From contig NZ_MLCF01000056.1 of assembly GCF_001879105.1 (NCBI RefSeq), positions 1-49,149 on the forward strand: a DNA stretch of 49,149 bases, read 5' to 3'. How positions within the stretch are numbered: the stretch's first letter is position 1; every line of letters begins with the position of its first letter. Under the pieces are notes generated by a model that saw only the letters and a program-made list of their open reading frames with translations, was not told the origin of the DNA and ran no database searches. Below are positions 22,684-36,036 of this stretch, piece by piece. The position numbers and the translations under genes were made by a program. The DNA comes from Mangrovactinospora gilvigrisea. Lineage in GTDB: Bacteria; Actinomycetota; Actinomycetes; Streptomycetales; Streptomycetaceae.

Positions 22684-24414
22684 GTGCGCGGGAACGTTTC
22701 GGCACGACGGCTCGCGGCTGCCTTGCTGGTGGCCGCCCCTCTGCCGCTCGCCGCCGCCTGCTCCGGCGGGGGCGCCGACGCGCCGCCCGCCCAGTCGCTG
22801 ACGGCCGCGCCGGCCGCGCAGGTCCGCGCGGGCGGCACCCAGACCTGGGCCGTCGGCGGCGTGCCGGCGACCCTGAACGTCCATCAGACCGACGCGGACG
22901 CCGCGACCCGCACCGTCGCCGAGGCGGTGCTGCCCGCGCTCTTCCCGCCGGACTCCGGCGGTCGGCCGACGATGGACCAGGACTACCTGGTCAAGGCGGT
23001 CTCCAAGGGCGGCGCCTCCTCGGACGACGCCTCCGACGACGCCGAGGCGGCCAACCCCCAGACGGTCGTCTACACCCTCAACCCGCAGGCCCGCTGGAGC
23101 GACGGCAAGCCGCTGTCGGCCGCGGACTTCGCCGGGCAGTGGAAGGCGCTGCGCGGCACCGACCCCGGCTACTGGACGTCCGGCACCGGCGGCTACGACG
23201 CCGTCTCGGACGTCACCGCCGGCCCGGGCGCCCACCAGGTCACCGTCTCCTTCAAGCGGCCCTTCGCCGACTGGCGGGCGCTCTTCACCCCGCTCTACCC
23301 GGCGGCCGCGACGAAGTCCCCGGAGGCCTTCAACGACGGCCTGCGCCGGCACCTGCCGGCCACCGCCGGACCGTTCCGGCTCGCCGGCTCGGACGCGGTG
23401 GACGACAAGGCCGGCACCGTCACCCTGGAGCGCGACCCGAAGTGGTGGGGCACCCGCGCCCGCCTCGACAAGCTGGTGCTCAAGGCCGTCCCGGCCGAGC
23501 AGCGGCTCGCCGCGCTCAAGTCGGGCAGCGTCGACCTGGCCCGCCTCGACACCGACGCCCCCGGCGCGGCGACGCTGCTGCGCCAGGCGTCCGCGACGCA
23601 CGGGATCACCCTGCACAAGGGCGCCGGCGGGGCGTGGACCCAGCTCACCCTCAACGGCGGCACCGGTCCGCTCAAGGACGGCGACCTGCGGCGCGCGGTG
23701 GCGCGGGCCATCGACCGCAACGCCATCGCCAAGGACGTCGCCGCCCCGCTCGGCATGACCGCCTTCGCCCCCGGCAACCACCTGCTGATGGGCACCCAGG
23801 CGGGCTACTCCGACAACAGCAGCGCGCTGGGCTCCGCCGGGGACGACGGCGGCAAGGGCGAGGTGCAGAAGGCGCTCAAGGCGGCCGGCGACGCGGTCGG
23901 CACGGACGCGCCGGTGCTGCGGGTGGTGATCCCCAAGAACTCCGCGCAGGCCGAGACGGTCGCCAAGGACGTGCACACCATGCTCGCCAAGGCGGGCCTG
24001 AGGTCGAGGACGGTCGCGGTGTCCGGGGACGGCTTCTTCACCGACCACGTCGCCACCGGCGACTTCGACCTGGCGGTCTACTCCTGGCCGGCGACCGCCT
24101 TCCCGGTGGTCGACGACCGGGCGATCTACGCCAAGCCGCAGCCGTCCGAGGACGGCTCGATGAACATCGGGCGGAACTGGGCCCGCACCGGGACGGACGA
24201 GATCGACCTGCTGTTCCGCAAGGCCGGCGCCGAGCTGGACACCGGGAAGGCGTCCGACCTGCGGAACACGCTGGACGCCCGGCTGTGGCGGGAGGCGGGG
24301 TCGCTGCCGCTCTTCCAGGTGCCGGACGTGGTGGCGACGCGGGCGAACGTGGTGAACGCCGGCGCGTTCGGCGTGGGCACCCCCGACTTCACGGCGGTGG
24401 GCTTCCGCAAGTAG
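22684..24414 (+). CDS. Orphan peptide-binding lipoprotein, SBP family 5
   Basis: A 576-aa extracellular solute-binding protein of the oligopeptide/dipeptide family. The signal peptide ends in a lipobox L-A-A-A-C (Cys26), followed by a Gly/Ala-rich linker. The mature part has the family layout (N-terminal V-P-A-T-L-N-V-H, A-R-W-S-D-G-K-P-L-S-A-A-D-F near residue 135, and a V-V-I-P-K-N-S-A-Q hinge region near 415). I chose GTG 22684 because GGGAGG lies at 22673-22678; the longer frame upstream crosses the GATC cluster. No permease or ATPase genes accompany it. It is followed by a terminator and then typA. It may serve one of the two importers downstream or act as a peptide sensor. Confidence 0.85.
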   Translation: MRGNVSARRLAAALLVAAPLPLAAACSGGGADAPPAQSLTAAPAAQVRAGGTQTWAVGGVPATLNVHQTDADAATRTVAEAVLPALFPPDSGGRPTMDQDYLVKAVSKGGASSDDASDDAEAANPQTVVYTLNPQARWSDGKPLSAADFAGQWKALRGTDPGYWTSGTGGYDAVSDVTAGPGAHQVTVSFKRPFADWRALFTPLYPAAATKSPEAFNDGLRRHLPATAGPFRLAGSDAVDDKAGTVTLERDPKWWGTRARLDKLVLKAVPAEQRLAALKSGSVDLARLDTDAPGAATLLRQASATHGITLHKGAGGAWTQLTLNGGTGPLKDGDLRRAVARAIDRNAIAKDVAAPLGMTAFAPGNHLLMGTQAGYSDNSSALGSAGDDGGKGEVQKALKAAGDAVGTDAPVLRVVIPKNSAQAETVAKDVHTMLAKAGLRSRTVAVSGDGFFTDHVATGDFDLAVYSWPATAFPVVDDRAIYAKPQPSEDGSMNIGRNWARTGTDEIDLLFRKAGAELDTGKASDLRNTLDARLWREAGSLPLFQVPDVVATRANVVNAGAFGVGTPDFTAVGFRK

Positions 24415-24447
24415 CGGGGCGGGGCGGCGGAGGGCGGCGGACCCGGC

Positions 24448-24470
24448 ACCGCGCGGACCGCGCGGTTTTA
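24448..24470 (+). terminator. Intrinsic terminator after the orphan binding protein
   Basis: A 7-bp stem (24448-24454 with 24460-24466) with a 5-nt loop is followed by TTTTA. It lies 34 bases after the stop and upstream of typA. Confidence 0.75.
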
Positions 24471-24561
24471 TCGGCACCTCGCACAGCACGTAGACTCGGA
24501 GACCGTGTGCCTGGGCGTAAGCGACCCGGCCCCATCCCTTCTCCGAGGAGCCCGCCCTCTC

Positions 24562-26427
<1,866 letters not shown>

Positions 26428-26456
26428 CGCCCGGCGCGGCCCGCGGTTCCACCGCC

Positions 26457-26509
26457 CACGCCCCGGCACCCCACCCGGCCCAACGGGCCGTACGGGGGGC
26501 CGGGGCGTG
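26457..26509 (+). terminator. Terminator after typA carrying the recurrent 17-bp core
   Basis: An 11-bp outer stem (26457-26467 with 26499-26509) encloses a 6-bp inner stem (26476-26481 with 26485-26490). The core CCCCGGCACCCCACCCG at 26461-26477 is shared with the elements at 17448 and 32619. Confidence 0.7.
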
Positions 26510-26634
26510 TCGTCGTGCCCGGCGAGGTGACGGAGGGTAGCCTTCGACAAGGTGTCCGGTCAGCGGTGAGCGCGTCCCGGGCAACGGTCGTTCCGTCCGA
26601 TTGCAACCGCCCTGTCTGGACAGATCTCGTCCGC

Positions 26635-26797
26635 ACTCCGGGAATTTCCGGAGTAGACGTGATCAAATAGTGATCGACAAGTGCTAGGAGCGCGGCACCT
26701 CGTGACGGATAGTAGAGGCTGTTGTGCTCGGGTCAACGGGTCCGACGCGCTTGGCGCGCCGACTCACGAGCTTCGGGCGCCCGCCGCAGGCGGGCGC
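26635..26797 (+). promoter_or_regulatory. Leader region of the plus-strand peptide importer with attenuator-like hairpin
   Basis: Within the 408-base gap 26428-26835 are three marks. A 7-bp hairpin ACTCCGG/CCGGAGT is at 26635-26654. GTGATC occurs twice exactly 11 bases apart (26659, 26670). A 9-bp hairpin GCGCCCGCC/GGCGGGCGC at 26777-26797 is followed by TCTTCCT, 39 bases before the start codon. The last looks like an intrinsic terminator in the leader. Confidence 0.5.
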
Positions 26798-26835
26798 TCT
26801 TCCTGTACCGAAGGCAAGTCATGAGGAGGCAACCC

Positions 26836-28455
26836 ATGCGCGTTGCTACCAGCGCCAAGTGGGTGGCAGCCGCGGCGGTCGTGGCCCTGGGCGCGTCCGC
26901 CTGCGGCAGCGGCGGCGGCAGCAGCAGCGGCGGGAGCGGCACGGCCGGTCTGGTCAGCTACCAGTCGGGCGAACCGCAGAACCCGCTCCAGCCCGCGAAC
27001 GCAAACGAGGTCAACGGCGGACGTGTCCTCATGAACCTGTTCCGGGGGCTCACGCAGTTCACCCCGGACGGCAAGCTCGAGAACGCGGTGGCGTCGTCCA
27101 TCCAGTCCTCGGACTCCAAGCACTACACGGTGACGCTGAAGCCGAACTGGACCTTCACCAACGGTGAGAAGGTCACGTCCGACTCCTTCATCGACGCCTG
27201 GAACTGGGCGGCCCAGGCGAAGAACGCCCAGGCCAACGCCAACTGGTTCTCCGTCATCCAGGGCTACTCGGACGTCCACCCGGCGTCCGGCACCCCCAAG
27301 GCGACGACCATGTCGGGCCTGAAGAAGATCAGCGACACCAAGTTCGACATCACGCTGAACTCGCCGATCTCCTACTTCAACTACGAGCTGGCCTACACGG
27401 GCTTCTCGCCGCTGCCGAAGGCCTTCTTCAAGGACCCCAAGGCGTACGGCCAGAAGCCGGTCGGCAACGGCCCGTACAAGTTCGACTCCTGGACCCACAA
27501 CAACCAGATCGTGGTCAAGAAGTGGTCCGGTTACCAGGGCTCGGACAAGCCGCAGAACGACGGCATCGTCTTCAAGAACTACTCGAAGGCCGACGCCGCC
27601 TACCAGGACCTGCTGTCGAACAACCTGGACCTGCTCGACCAGGTGGACCCGACCGACCTGGGCCACTACAAGAAGGACCTCGGCTCCCGCGCGATCGACC
27701 AGCCGATGTCGGGCATCCAGACCATCGCCTTCGCGATGTACAACAGCGAGTGGAAGGGCGTGAACACGGCCAAGGTCCGCCAGGGCCTGTCCATGGCCAT
27801 CAACCGCCCGCAGATCACCAAGACCGTCCTCCAGGGCTCCCGGACCCCCTCGTCCGCGTGGACCGCCGAGGACACCCAGGGCTACAAGGCCGGGACGTGC
27901 GGCGAGTTCTGCACGTACAACCCGACCAAGGCCAAGGAGCTGATCAAGGCCGGCGGCGGCGTCCCCGGTAACAAGATCACGGTGCTCTACAACGCCGACG
28001 GCGGCCACAAGCAGTGGGTCGACGCGGTCTGCAACTCCATCACCCAGGCCACCGGCGTCGCGTGCGCCGGCGACCCGAAGCCGGACTTCAAGACGGCCCT
28101 GAACCTCGAGGTCAACAAGAAGCTCCCGGCCAACGAGCTGTTCCGGAACGGCTGGCAGGCCGACTTCCCGTACATCGCCAACTTCCTCACCCAGACGCTG
28201 GCGACCGGGGCCGACGCCAACTACGGCGCCTACAGCAGCCCGGAGTTCGACGCGCTGCTGAAGAAGGGCGAGCAGGCCTCCTCCCCCGAGGCCGGCGCGA
28301 AGTTCTACCAGCAGGCCGAGGGCGTCCTCGCCAAGGACATGCCCGCGATCCCGCTCTGGGACTACCGCTCCACCACCGGCTACTCGTCCAAGGTCAGCAA
28401 CGTCAAGTACGACTGGCAGGGCAACCCGGTGTGGACGCAGGTCAAGAAGAGCTAA
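26836..28455 (+). CDS. Oligopeptide-binding lipoprotein, SBP family 5 (plus-strand importer)
   Basis: A 539-aa extracellular binding protein for peptides. The lipobox is A-S-A-C (Cys23) after a short signal, then a Gly/Ser linker. The mature protein starts Q-S-G-E-P-Q-N-P-L-Q-P and follows the OppA/DppA layout, with F-T-N-G-E-K-V-T-S-D-S-F near 108 and W-D-Y-R-S-T-T-G-Y near the end. The ATG at 26836 is preceded by GAGGAGG at 26823-26829; the ATG at 26821 would place that site inside the coding region. It is the first gene of a five-gene operon (binding protein, two permeases, two ATPases). A very strong hairpin separates it from the first permease, which probably raises its expression over the rest. 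Confidence 0.9.
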   Translation: MRVATSAKWVAAAAVVALGASACGSGGGSSSGGSGTAGLVSYQSGEPQNPLQPANANEVNGGRVLMNLFRGLTQFTPDGKLENAVASSIQSSDSKHYTVTLKPNWTFTNGEKVTSDSFIDAWNWAAQAKNAQANANWFSVIQGYSDVHPASGTPKATTMSGLKKISDTKFDITLNSPISYFNYELAYTGFSPLPKAFFKDPKAYGQKPVGNGPYKFDSWTHNNQIVVKKWSGYQGSDKPQNDGIVFKNYSKADAAYQDLLSNNLDLLDQVDPTDLGHYKKDLGSRAIDQPMSGIQTIAFAMYNSEWKGVNTAKVRQGLSMAINRPQITKTVLQGSRTPSSAWTAEDTQGYKAGTCGEFCTYNPTKAKELIKAGGGVPGNKITVLYNADGGHKQWVDAVCNSITQATGVACAGDPKPDFKTALNLEVNKKLPANELFRNGWQADFPYIANFLTQTLATGADANYGAYSSPEFDALLKKGEQASSPEAGAKFYQQAEGVLAKDMPAIPLWDYRSTTGYSSKVSNVKYDWQGNPVWTQVKKS

Positions 28456-28495
28456 TCGGCACTGGGGCGCAGGCCCAGCTTGGCGCCGTGGCCCC

Positions 28496-28544
28496 GCGGC
28501 CGGCCCCGCGCCCCCTCCTCGGAGGGGGCTGCGGGGCCGGCCGC
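28496..28544 (+). terminator. Strong intercistronic hairpin after the binding-protein gene
   Basis: A 14-bp stem (28496-28509 with 28531-28544) stacks on a 9-bp stem (28510-28518 with 28521-28529) with one bulged T. No U-tract follows. It is suited to protecting the upstream mRNA or to partial read-through. Confidence 0.8.
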
Positions 28545-28573
28545 CGCCGCGTCGCCGTTCCAAGGGAGGCACA

Positions 28574-29500
28574 ATGGGGCGTTATATCCTTCGACGCCTG
28601 CTCCAGATGATCCCGGTGTTCATCGGCACCACCCTGATCATCTTTCTGATGGTGTACGCGCTGCCCGGCGATCCCGTGCGCGCGCTGTTCGGGGACAAGG
28701 CTCCCGATGCGGCCACCCTCGCCGCGCTCCGTCACCAGTACGGGCTGGATCTGCCCCTGTGGCACCAGTACTGGAACTACCTCAGCGGCATCTTCAAGGG
28801 CGACCTGGGGACGAGCTACAGCCAGCAGCCGGTCGCGAGCATCCTCGGCGCGGCCATCCCCGTGACGATCCGCCTCGCGCTGGTCGCCTTCGTGATCGAG
28901 ATGGTCTTCGGCGTCCTCTTCGGCGTCATCTCCGGCCTGCGCCGCGGGAAGCTCGCCGACAGCGTGCTGCTCTTCGTGACGCTGATCGTGATCGCCATCC
29001 CGACCTTCGTGATCGGCTACGTCTTCCAGGTGGTCTTCGGCAACAACCTGGGCTGGGTGACGCCGACGGTCAACGACTCGTACAACATCACGCAGCTGAT
29101 CCTGCCGGGCATCGTCCTCGGCCTGGTCTCGCTCGCCTACGTCTCGCGGCTCACCCGCACCAGCGTGGTGGAGAACGTCCGCGCCGACTACATGCGCACC
29201 GCGGTGGCCAAGGGCCTGCCGCGGCGCCGGATCGTCGGCGTGCACCTGATGCGCAACTCGCTGATCCCGGTCATCACCTTCCTCGGCACCGACCTCGGTG
29301 CGCTGATGGGCGGCGCGATCGTCACCGAGGGCATCTTCAACATCCAGGGTGTCGGAAACGTCCTCTACAAGGCGATCAACCAGGCCGACGGCCCGCTGGT
29401 CGTCGGCACCGTCACCTTCCTGGTGATCGTCTACCTGGTGGCGAGCCTGATCGTCGACCTCCTCTACGCCGTCCTGGACCCGAGGATTCGCTATGCCTGA
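28574..29500 (+). CDS. Oligopeptide ABC permease, DppB type
   Basis: A 308-aa integral membrane subunit. It opens with the conserved M-G-R-Y-I-L-R-R-L-L-Q-M-I-P cytosolic segment and a first helix (about 11-30), then an external loop with the family P-G-D-P motif near residue 35. Five further helices follow. The coupling loop D-Y-M-R-T-A-V-A-K-G-L near 207 touches the ATPases. GGGAGG lies eight bases upstream of the ATG. The 3' end overlaps the next permease by eight bases. With its partner it forms the channel for peptides delivered by the upstream lipoprotein. Confidence 0.92.
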   Translation: MGRYILRRLLQMIPVFIGTTLIIFLMVYALPGDPVRALFGDKAPDAATLAALRHQYGLDLPLWHQYWNYLSGIFKGDLGTSYSQQPVASILGAAIPVTIRLALVAFVIEMVFGVLFGVISGLRRGKLADSVLLFVTLIVIAIPTFVIGYVFQVVFGNNLGWVTPTVNDSYNITQLILPGIVLGLVSLAYVSRLTRTSVVENVRADYMRTAVAKGLPRRRIVGVHLMRNSLIPVITFLGTDLGALMGGAIVTEGIFNIQGVGNVLYKAINQADGPLVVGTVTFLVIVYLVASLIVDLLYAVLDPRIRYA

Positions 29501-30476
29501 CACCCCTGCGGGAACCCCCGACAACAGCGGCGCGGTCGAGACCGAGAGCCTGGGCGGGCCGGCCGGCGCGCTCGCCTCCGGAGGGCCCCACGCGGACAAC
29601 CAGCCCGGCGGCAAGGAGAGGTCCGGCGGCAGCTGGGCCTCGGCCTGGCGGGAGCTGAAGTTCCGTCCGATCTTCTGGATCTCCGCCGTCATCATCCTCA
29701 TCGTGCTGCTGATGGCGATCGTCCCGGGCATGTGGACCAGCGCCAGCCCGACCGCGGGCAACCCGTCGCACTACCTGGGCACGCCCCAGCTGGCGCACTT
29801 CTTCCAGGCGGACTGGTTCGGCTACGACCAGATCGGCCGGAGCGTCTACTCCCGCGTGGTGCACGGCGCCCGGGCGTCGATCATCGTCGGCATCTTCACG
29901 ACCCTCGGTGTGACGGTCGCCGGCATCCTGCTCGGCATGCTGGCCGGCTTCTTCGGCGGCTGGCTGGACGCGGTGATCTCCCGGCTGACCGACATCGTCT
30001 TCAGCATCCCGCTGCTGCTCGGCGCGATGGTGATGCTCCAGGCGTTCACCCAGCGCACCGCCTGGACGGTCACCCTCGTCCTGGTGACCTTCGGATGGAC
30101 CCAGATCACCCGCGTGATGCGCGGCTCGGTGATCACGGTGAAGCAGGCGGACTACGTGCAGGCCGCGCGGGCGCTGGGCGCCGGCAACGGGCGGCTGATG
30201 TTCAAGCATGTGCTGCCCAACGCCATCGCCCCGGTGATCGTGGTCGCCACCATCTCCCTCGGCATGTACATCTCCGCCGAGGCGACCCTCTCCTACCTGG
30301 GCATCGGCATCCAGAGCGGCATCTCCTGGGGCAGCGACATCTCGGACGCGTCCGAGCAGATCCGCAACGCCATCCATCTGCTGCTCTTCCCCGCCGGCTT
30401 CCTCAGCGCGACGGTCCTGGCCTTCATCATGCTCGGCGACGCCGTCCGCGACGCCCTCGACCCGAAGTTGAGGTGA
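29493..30476 (+). CDS. Oligopeptide ABC permease, DppC type
   Basis: A 327-aa second channel subunit. The first 55 residues are cytosolic and rich in Gly, Pro and Ser; the R-E-L-K-F-R-P-I-F-W segment precedes helix one (about 61-77). The external loop carries H-Y-L-G-T and F-G-Y-D-Q-I-G-R-S-V-Y, usual for DppC. The coupling loop D-Y-V-Q-A-A-R-A-L-G-A is near 219, and the end L-G-D-A-V-R-D-A-L-D-P-K is the family signature. The stop codon lies in a TTGAGGTGA string that also serves as ribosome site for the next gene. Confidence 0.92.
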   Translation: MPDTPAGTPDNSGAVETESLGGPAGALASGGPHADNQPGGKERSGGSWASAWRELKFRPIFWISAVIILIVLLMAIVPGMWTSASPTAGNPSHYLGTPQLAHFFQADWFGYDQIGRSVYSRVVHGARASIIVGIFTTLGVTVAGILLGMLAGFFGGWLDAVISRLTDIVFSIPLLLGAMVMLQAFTQRTAWTVTLVLVTFGWTQITRVMRGSVITVKQADYVQAARALGAGNGRLMFKHVLPNAIAPVIVVATISLGMYISAEATLSYLGIGIQSGISWGSDISDASEQIRNAIHLLLFPAGFLSATVLAFIMLGDAVRDALDPKLR

Positions 30477-30482
30477 CATCCC

Positions 30483-31527
30483 TTGAGCACCACCGACACC
30501 ACGGCTGTCGGGCAGGGCAACACCACCCCGTCCGGCACCTCGCTCCTTGAGGTGGACGACCTCCACGTGGAGTTCAAGACCCGCGACGGCATCGTCCGGG
30601 CCGTCAACGGGGTCTCCTACTCGGTCGACTCCGGCGAGACGCTGGCCGTCCTGGGCGAGTCCGGCTCCGGCAAGTCCGTCACCGCCCAGGCGGTCATGGG
30701 CATCCTGGACATGCCGCCGGCGAGGATCCCCAGCGGGGAGATCCGCTACCGCGGGCAGAACCTGCTGACCATGTCGAACGAGGCGCGGCGCAAGGTCCGC
30801 GGCGCGAAGATCGCGATGATCTTCCAGGACGCGCTCTCCTCGCTGAACCCGGTGCTGACGGTCGGCTACCAGCTCTCCGAGATGTTCCGCGTGCACCGCG
30901 GGATGTCCCGCAAGGAGGCCAAGGCCCGGGCCGTCGACCTGATGGACCGGGTGCGCATCCCGGCGGCCAAGGAGCGGGTCAACGACTACCCGCACCAGTT
31001 CTCCGGCGGCATGCGGCAGCGCATCATGATCGCGATGGCGCTGGCCCTGGAGCCCGACCTGATCATCGCGGACGAGCCGACGACGGCCCTGGACGTCACC
31101 GTCCAGGCGCAGGTGATGGACCTTCTGGCGGACCTCCAGAAGGAGTTCCACATGGGGCTCATCCTCATCACCCACGACCTGGGCGTGGTCGCCGACGTCG
31201 CCGACAAGATCGCGGTGATGTACGCGGGGCGGATCGTCGAGACGGCCCCCGTCCACGAGCTGTACAAGAACCCGGCCCACCCCTACACCAAGGGCCTGCT
31301 CCAGTCGATCCCGCGGCTGGACCAGAAGGGCCAGGAGCTGTACGCGATCAAGGGGCTGCCGCCCAACCTGCTGAACATCCCGGAGGGCTGCGCCTTCAAC
31401 CCGCGCTGCCCGATGGCGCAGGAGGTGTGCCGGCACGAGCTGCCCCCGCTGCACGAGGTGACCGACGACTCCGGGCGGCCGATCGCCGGCCGGGGGAGCG
31501 CCTGCCACTTCTGGAAGGAGACCCTCC

Positions 31528-31535
<8 letters not shown>
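30483..31535 (+). CDS. Oligopeptide ABC ATPase, DppD type
   Basis: A 350-aa ATPase. Walker A G-E-S-G-S-G-K-S lies near residue 57, the signature F-S-G-G-M-R-Q-R near 174, and Walker B L-I-I-A-D-E-P-T near 195 with His in I-T-H-D-L. The C-terminal oligopeptide-transport extension has the Cys-rich segment G-C-A-F-N-P-R-C-P near 298. It starts at the rare codon TTG (30483), with GAGGTGA at 30470-30476 overlapping the previous stop. An alternative start further in would remove the usual leader, so I keep TTG. It overlaps the next gene by eight bases. Confidence 0.9.
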
Positions 31536-32607
<1,072 letters not shown>

Positions 32608-32614
32608 CCGCCCT

Positions 32615-32690
32615 GAAACCCCGGCACCCCACCCGCCCCGCCGCGCGGGGTACGGGCCGCAAGGCGGCCCGGGTGGGGTGCCGGGGTTTC
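32615..32690. terminator. Bidirectional terminator between the two peptide importers
   Basis: A perfect 21-bp inverted repeat (32615-32635 with 32670-32690) encloses a 34-base loop with GC-rich inner pairing. The stem ends in GAAAC on one side and GTTTC on the other, so a short T run follows on both strands. It lies between the convergent genes ending at 32607 and 32695, and both arms hold the recurrent 17-bp core. Confidence 0.85.
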
Positions 32691-32694
32691 GCGT

Positions 32695-33788
<1,094 letters not shown>

Positions 33789-33792
<4 letters not shown>

Positions 33793-34952
33793 TGCTCGTT
33801 CTCCTCGCTGTCCGTGCTGCCCGGGACCTGGTCCTCAACCGCCTCGGCGTCCGCGGCCCGCTCGGCGTCCGCGGCCGCCTCCACCGCCTCCTCGCCCAGC
33901 GCCGGCGCCACGTCCTCGGCGTACAGCTCGGCCTTCTGGGACGGCGTCAGATGGCAGGCCGCGCCGCGCCCGTCGGGCAGCTCGGGCCGCTCGGTGCGGC
34001 AGCGCGCCCCGCTGACGTGCTCGGTGAACCGGCAGCGCGGGTGGAAGGGGCAGCCGGTCGGCGGGTCCAGCAGCGACGGCGGTGTGCCCGGGATCGGCGT
34101 CAGCGGCAGCGAGACGTCGGTGGTGAGCGACGGCATCGAGCCCAGCAGCCCCCAGGTGTAGGGGTGCTGGGGCGCCCGCAGCACCTCCTCGACGGTGCCG
34201 CGCTCCACGGCCCGGCCGGCGTACATCACCAGCAGGTCGTCGGCGGTGTTGGCGACGACGCCCAGGTCGTGGGTGATGAGCACGATCGCGGAGCCGAACT
34301 CCCGCTGCATCTCCAGCAGCAGATCGAGGATCTGCGCCTGCACGGTGACGTCCAGCGCGGTGGTCGGCTCGTCCGCGATGATCAGGTCGGGGTTGCAGAC
34401 CAGCGCCATGGCGATCACCACGCGCTGCCGCATGCCGCCGGAGAACTGGTGCGGGTAGTCGTGGACGCGCTGCGCGGGCTGCGGGATCCCGACCTTGGCG
34501 AGCATCTCGACCGCCCGCTCGTGGGCGGCCCGCTTGGTGGCGCCGGTGTGCTTGCGGAACGGCTCGGCGATCTGCCGGCCGACCGTGTAGTACGGCGACA
34601 GCGAGGTCATCGGGTCCTGGAAGATCATCGCCATCTTGTTGCCGCGGAGCTGCTGCAGCTGGCGCTCGGAGGCGCCGGTCAACTCCTGGCCGTCCAGCAC
34701 GATCTCGCCGCCGATGGTGGTGGTGGCGGGGTTGTGCATGCCGAGGATCGTCAGGTTGGTGACGGACTTCCCGGAGCCGGACTCGCCGACGATGCCGAGC
34801 GTGCGGCCGCGCTGCACGTCGAAGGAGAGCCCGTCGACGGCCTTGACGATGCCGTCCTCGGTGGAGAACCGGACGTACAGGTCGCGGACGGAGAGGAAGG
34901 CTTCGCCCCCGGTGGCGGCCGGGCTGCCGGCGGGCATGGTCATGGTGGACAC
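33789..34952 (-). CDS. Oligopeptide ABC ATPase, DppD type (minus-strand importer)
   Basis: A 387-aa ATPase. Walker A G-E-S-G-S-G-K-S lies near residue 55, the signature F-S-G-G-M-R-Q-R near 168 and Walker B L-I-I-A-D-E-P-T near 189. The Cys motif G-C-P-F-H-P-R-C-R is near 298. An unusual acidic, Ala/Glu-rich tail of about 45 residues ([10 protein letters not shown] onward) extends beyond the family end; the plus-strand counterpart lacks it. It lies 12 bases after the permease gene and overlaps the last ATPase by four bases. Confidence 0.91.
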
Positions 34953-34964
34953 AGGGGGTGACTC

Positions 34965-35942
34965 CTAGTTGAGGCGCACGCGCGGGTCGATGACGGCGTA
35001 GCAGGCGTCGATGGCCGCGTTGAAGATGACGATCAGGGCGGCGCCGAAGAGCATGATGCCCATGATCGACGGCAGGTCCGACTTGTCGGTGGCCTCGACG
35101 CTGAAGGCACCGAGGCCCTGCAGCGAGAAGGTGTACTCGGTGATGATCGCGCCGCCCAGCAGCGAGGAGAAGTCCATGCCGAACTGGGTGATGATCATCG
35201 ACAGCGCGCCGCGCCAGGCGTAGCGGAAGAAGACGAAGGGCGTCGACATCCCCTTGGCGCGGGCCATCTTGACGTGCTCCTCCTGGAACTGCTCGATGAG
35301 CAGGGAGCGCGTCATACGGGTGTAGGCGCCGACGAAGATGGTGGCGAGCACCGCCCAGGGGATGAGCAGCCCGACGAACCAGCCCCAGGGGTTCTCGGTG
35401 AAGGGCACATAGGCCGGGTTGTTGAAGAGGTGCAGCCCGTAGACGAGGATCGCCAGCGCGATCGGCCCGAGGAAGTAGATCTGCATCGAGTACATGAACA
35501 TCGACAGCGTGGTGGCGACCTTGTCGATGAGCTTGCCGCGGCGGGCGGCGGCGATCATGCCCAGGCCGACGCCGACGATCAGGAAGACCACCGAACCGCC
35601 GATGGCCAGCGAGATGGTGACGGGCAGTCGGCCGGTGATGATCGGCCACACCGGGGTCGACTCGTCGAAGGAGTAGCCCAGGCACGGCGCCGGGCAGTTG
35701 CCGACAGGGAAGTGCCGGCCGGCGAAGATGCCGACCATGTAGTGCCAGTACTGCAGATAGATGGGCTCGTCCGTGCCCAGGTTGTGGTGAATGATCTTCA
35801 AAGCGGAAGCGGTGCAGTCGCGACCGCAGGAGAGCATCGCGGGGTCGCGGGGCACGGCCCAGAACAGCCCGTAGGTGATGGCGCTGATGAGGATCAGGAC
35901 GACGAGGGCGCCGAGGGCTCGGCGGATCAGGAAACGTAGCAT
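34965..35942 (-). CDS. Oligopeptide ABC permease, DppB type (minus-strand importer)
   Basis: A 325-aa channel subunit with an N-terminal M-L-R-F-L-I-R-R-A-L-G segment, first helix at about 12-30 and five later helices. The first external loop is longer than usual and holds four cysteines in two pairs (C-G-R-D-C near 39 and C-P-A-P-C near 83), which could form disulfides outside the membrane. The coupling loop E-E-H-V-K-M-A-R-A-K-G is near 222. The 94-base gap upstream, after the binding-protein gene, holds a strong hairpin. Confidence 0.9.
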   Translation of the reverse strand: MLRFLIRRALGALVVLILISAITYGLFWAVPRDPAMLSCGRDCTASALKIIHHNLGTDEPIYLQYWHYMVGIFAGRHFPVGNCPAPCLGYSFDESTPVWPIITGRLPVTISLAIGGSVVFLIVGVGLGMIAAARRGKLIDKVATTLSMFMYSMQIYFLGPIALAILVYGLHLFNNPAYVPFTENPWGWFVGLLIPWAVLATIFVGAYTRMTRSLLIEQFQEEHVKMARAKGMSTPFVFFRYAWRGALSMIITQFGMDFSSLLGGAIITEYTFSLQGLGAFSVEATDKSDLPSIMGIMLFGAALIVIFNAAIDACYAVIDPRVRLN

Positions 35943-35978
35943 GTCGGGTCGCTGCTCTCCGTGGCTGCGCGCTGGACG

Positions 35979-36031
35979 GCGGGCCCGGCGGCCGCGCCCC
36001 TGGTGGGGGCGCGCACGGCCGCCGGGCCCGC
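35979..36031 (-). terminator. Strong intercistronic hairpin after the minus-strand binding-protein gene
   Basis: A perfect 16-bp stem (35979-35994 with 36016-36031) encloses a second CGCCCC/GGGGCG stem. No U-tract follows on the minus strand. It begins 6 bases after the stop of the binding-protein gene, matching the arrangement in the other two importers. Confidence 0.8.
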
Positions 36032-36036
36032 GGCTT

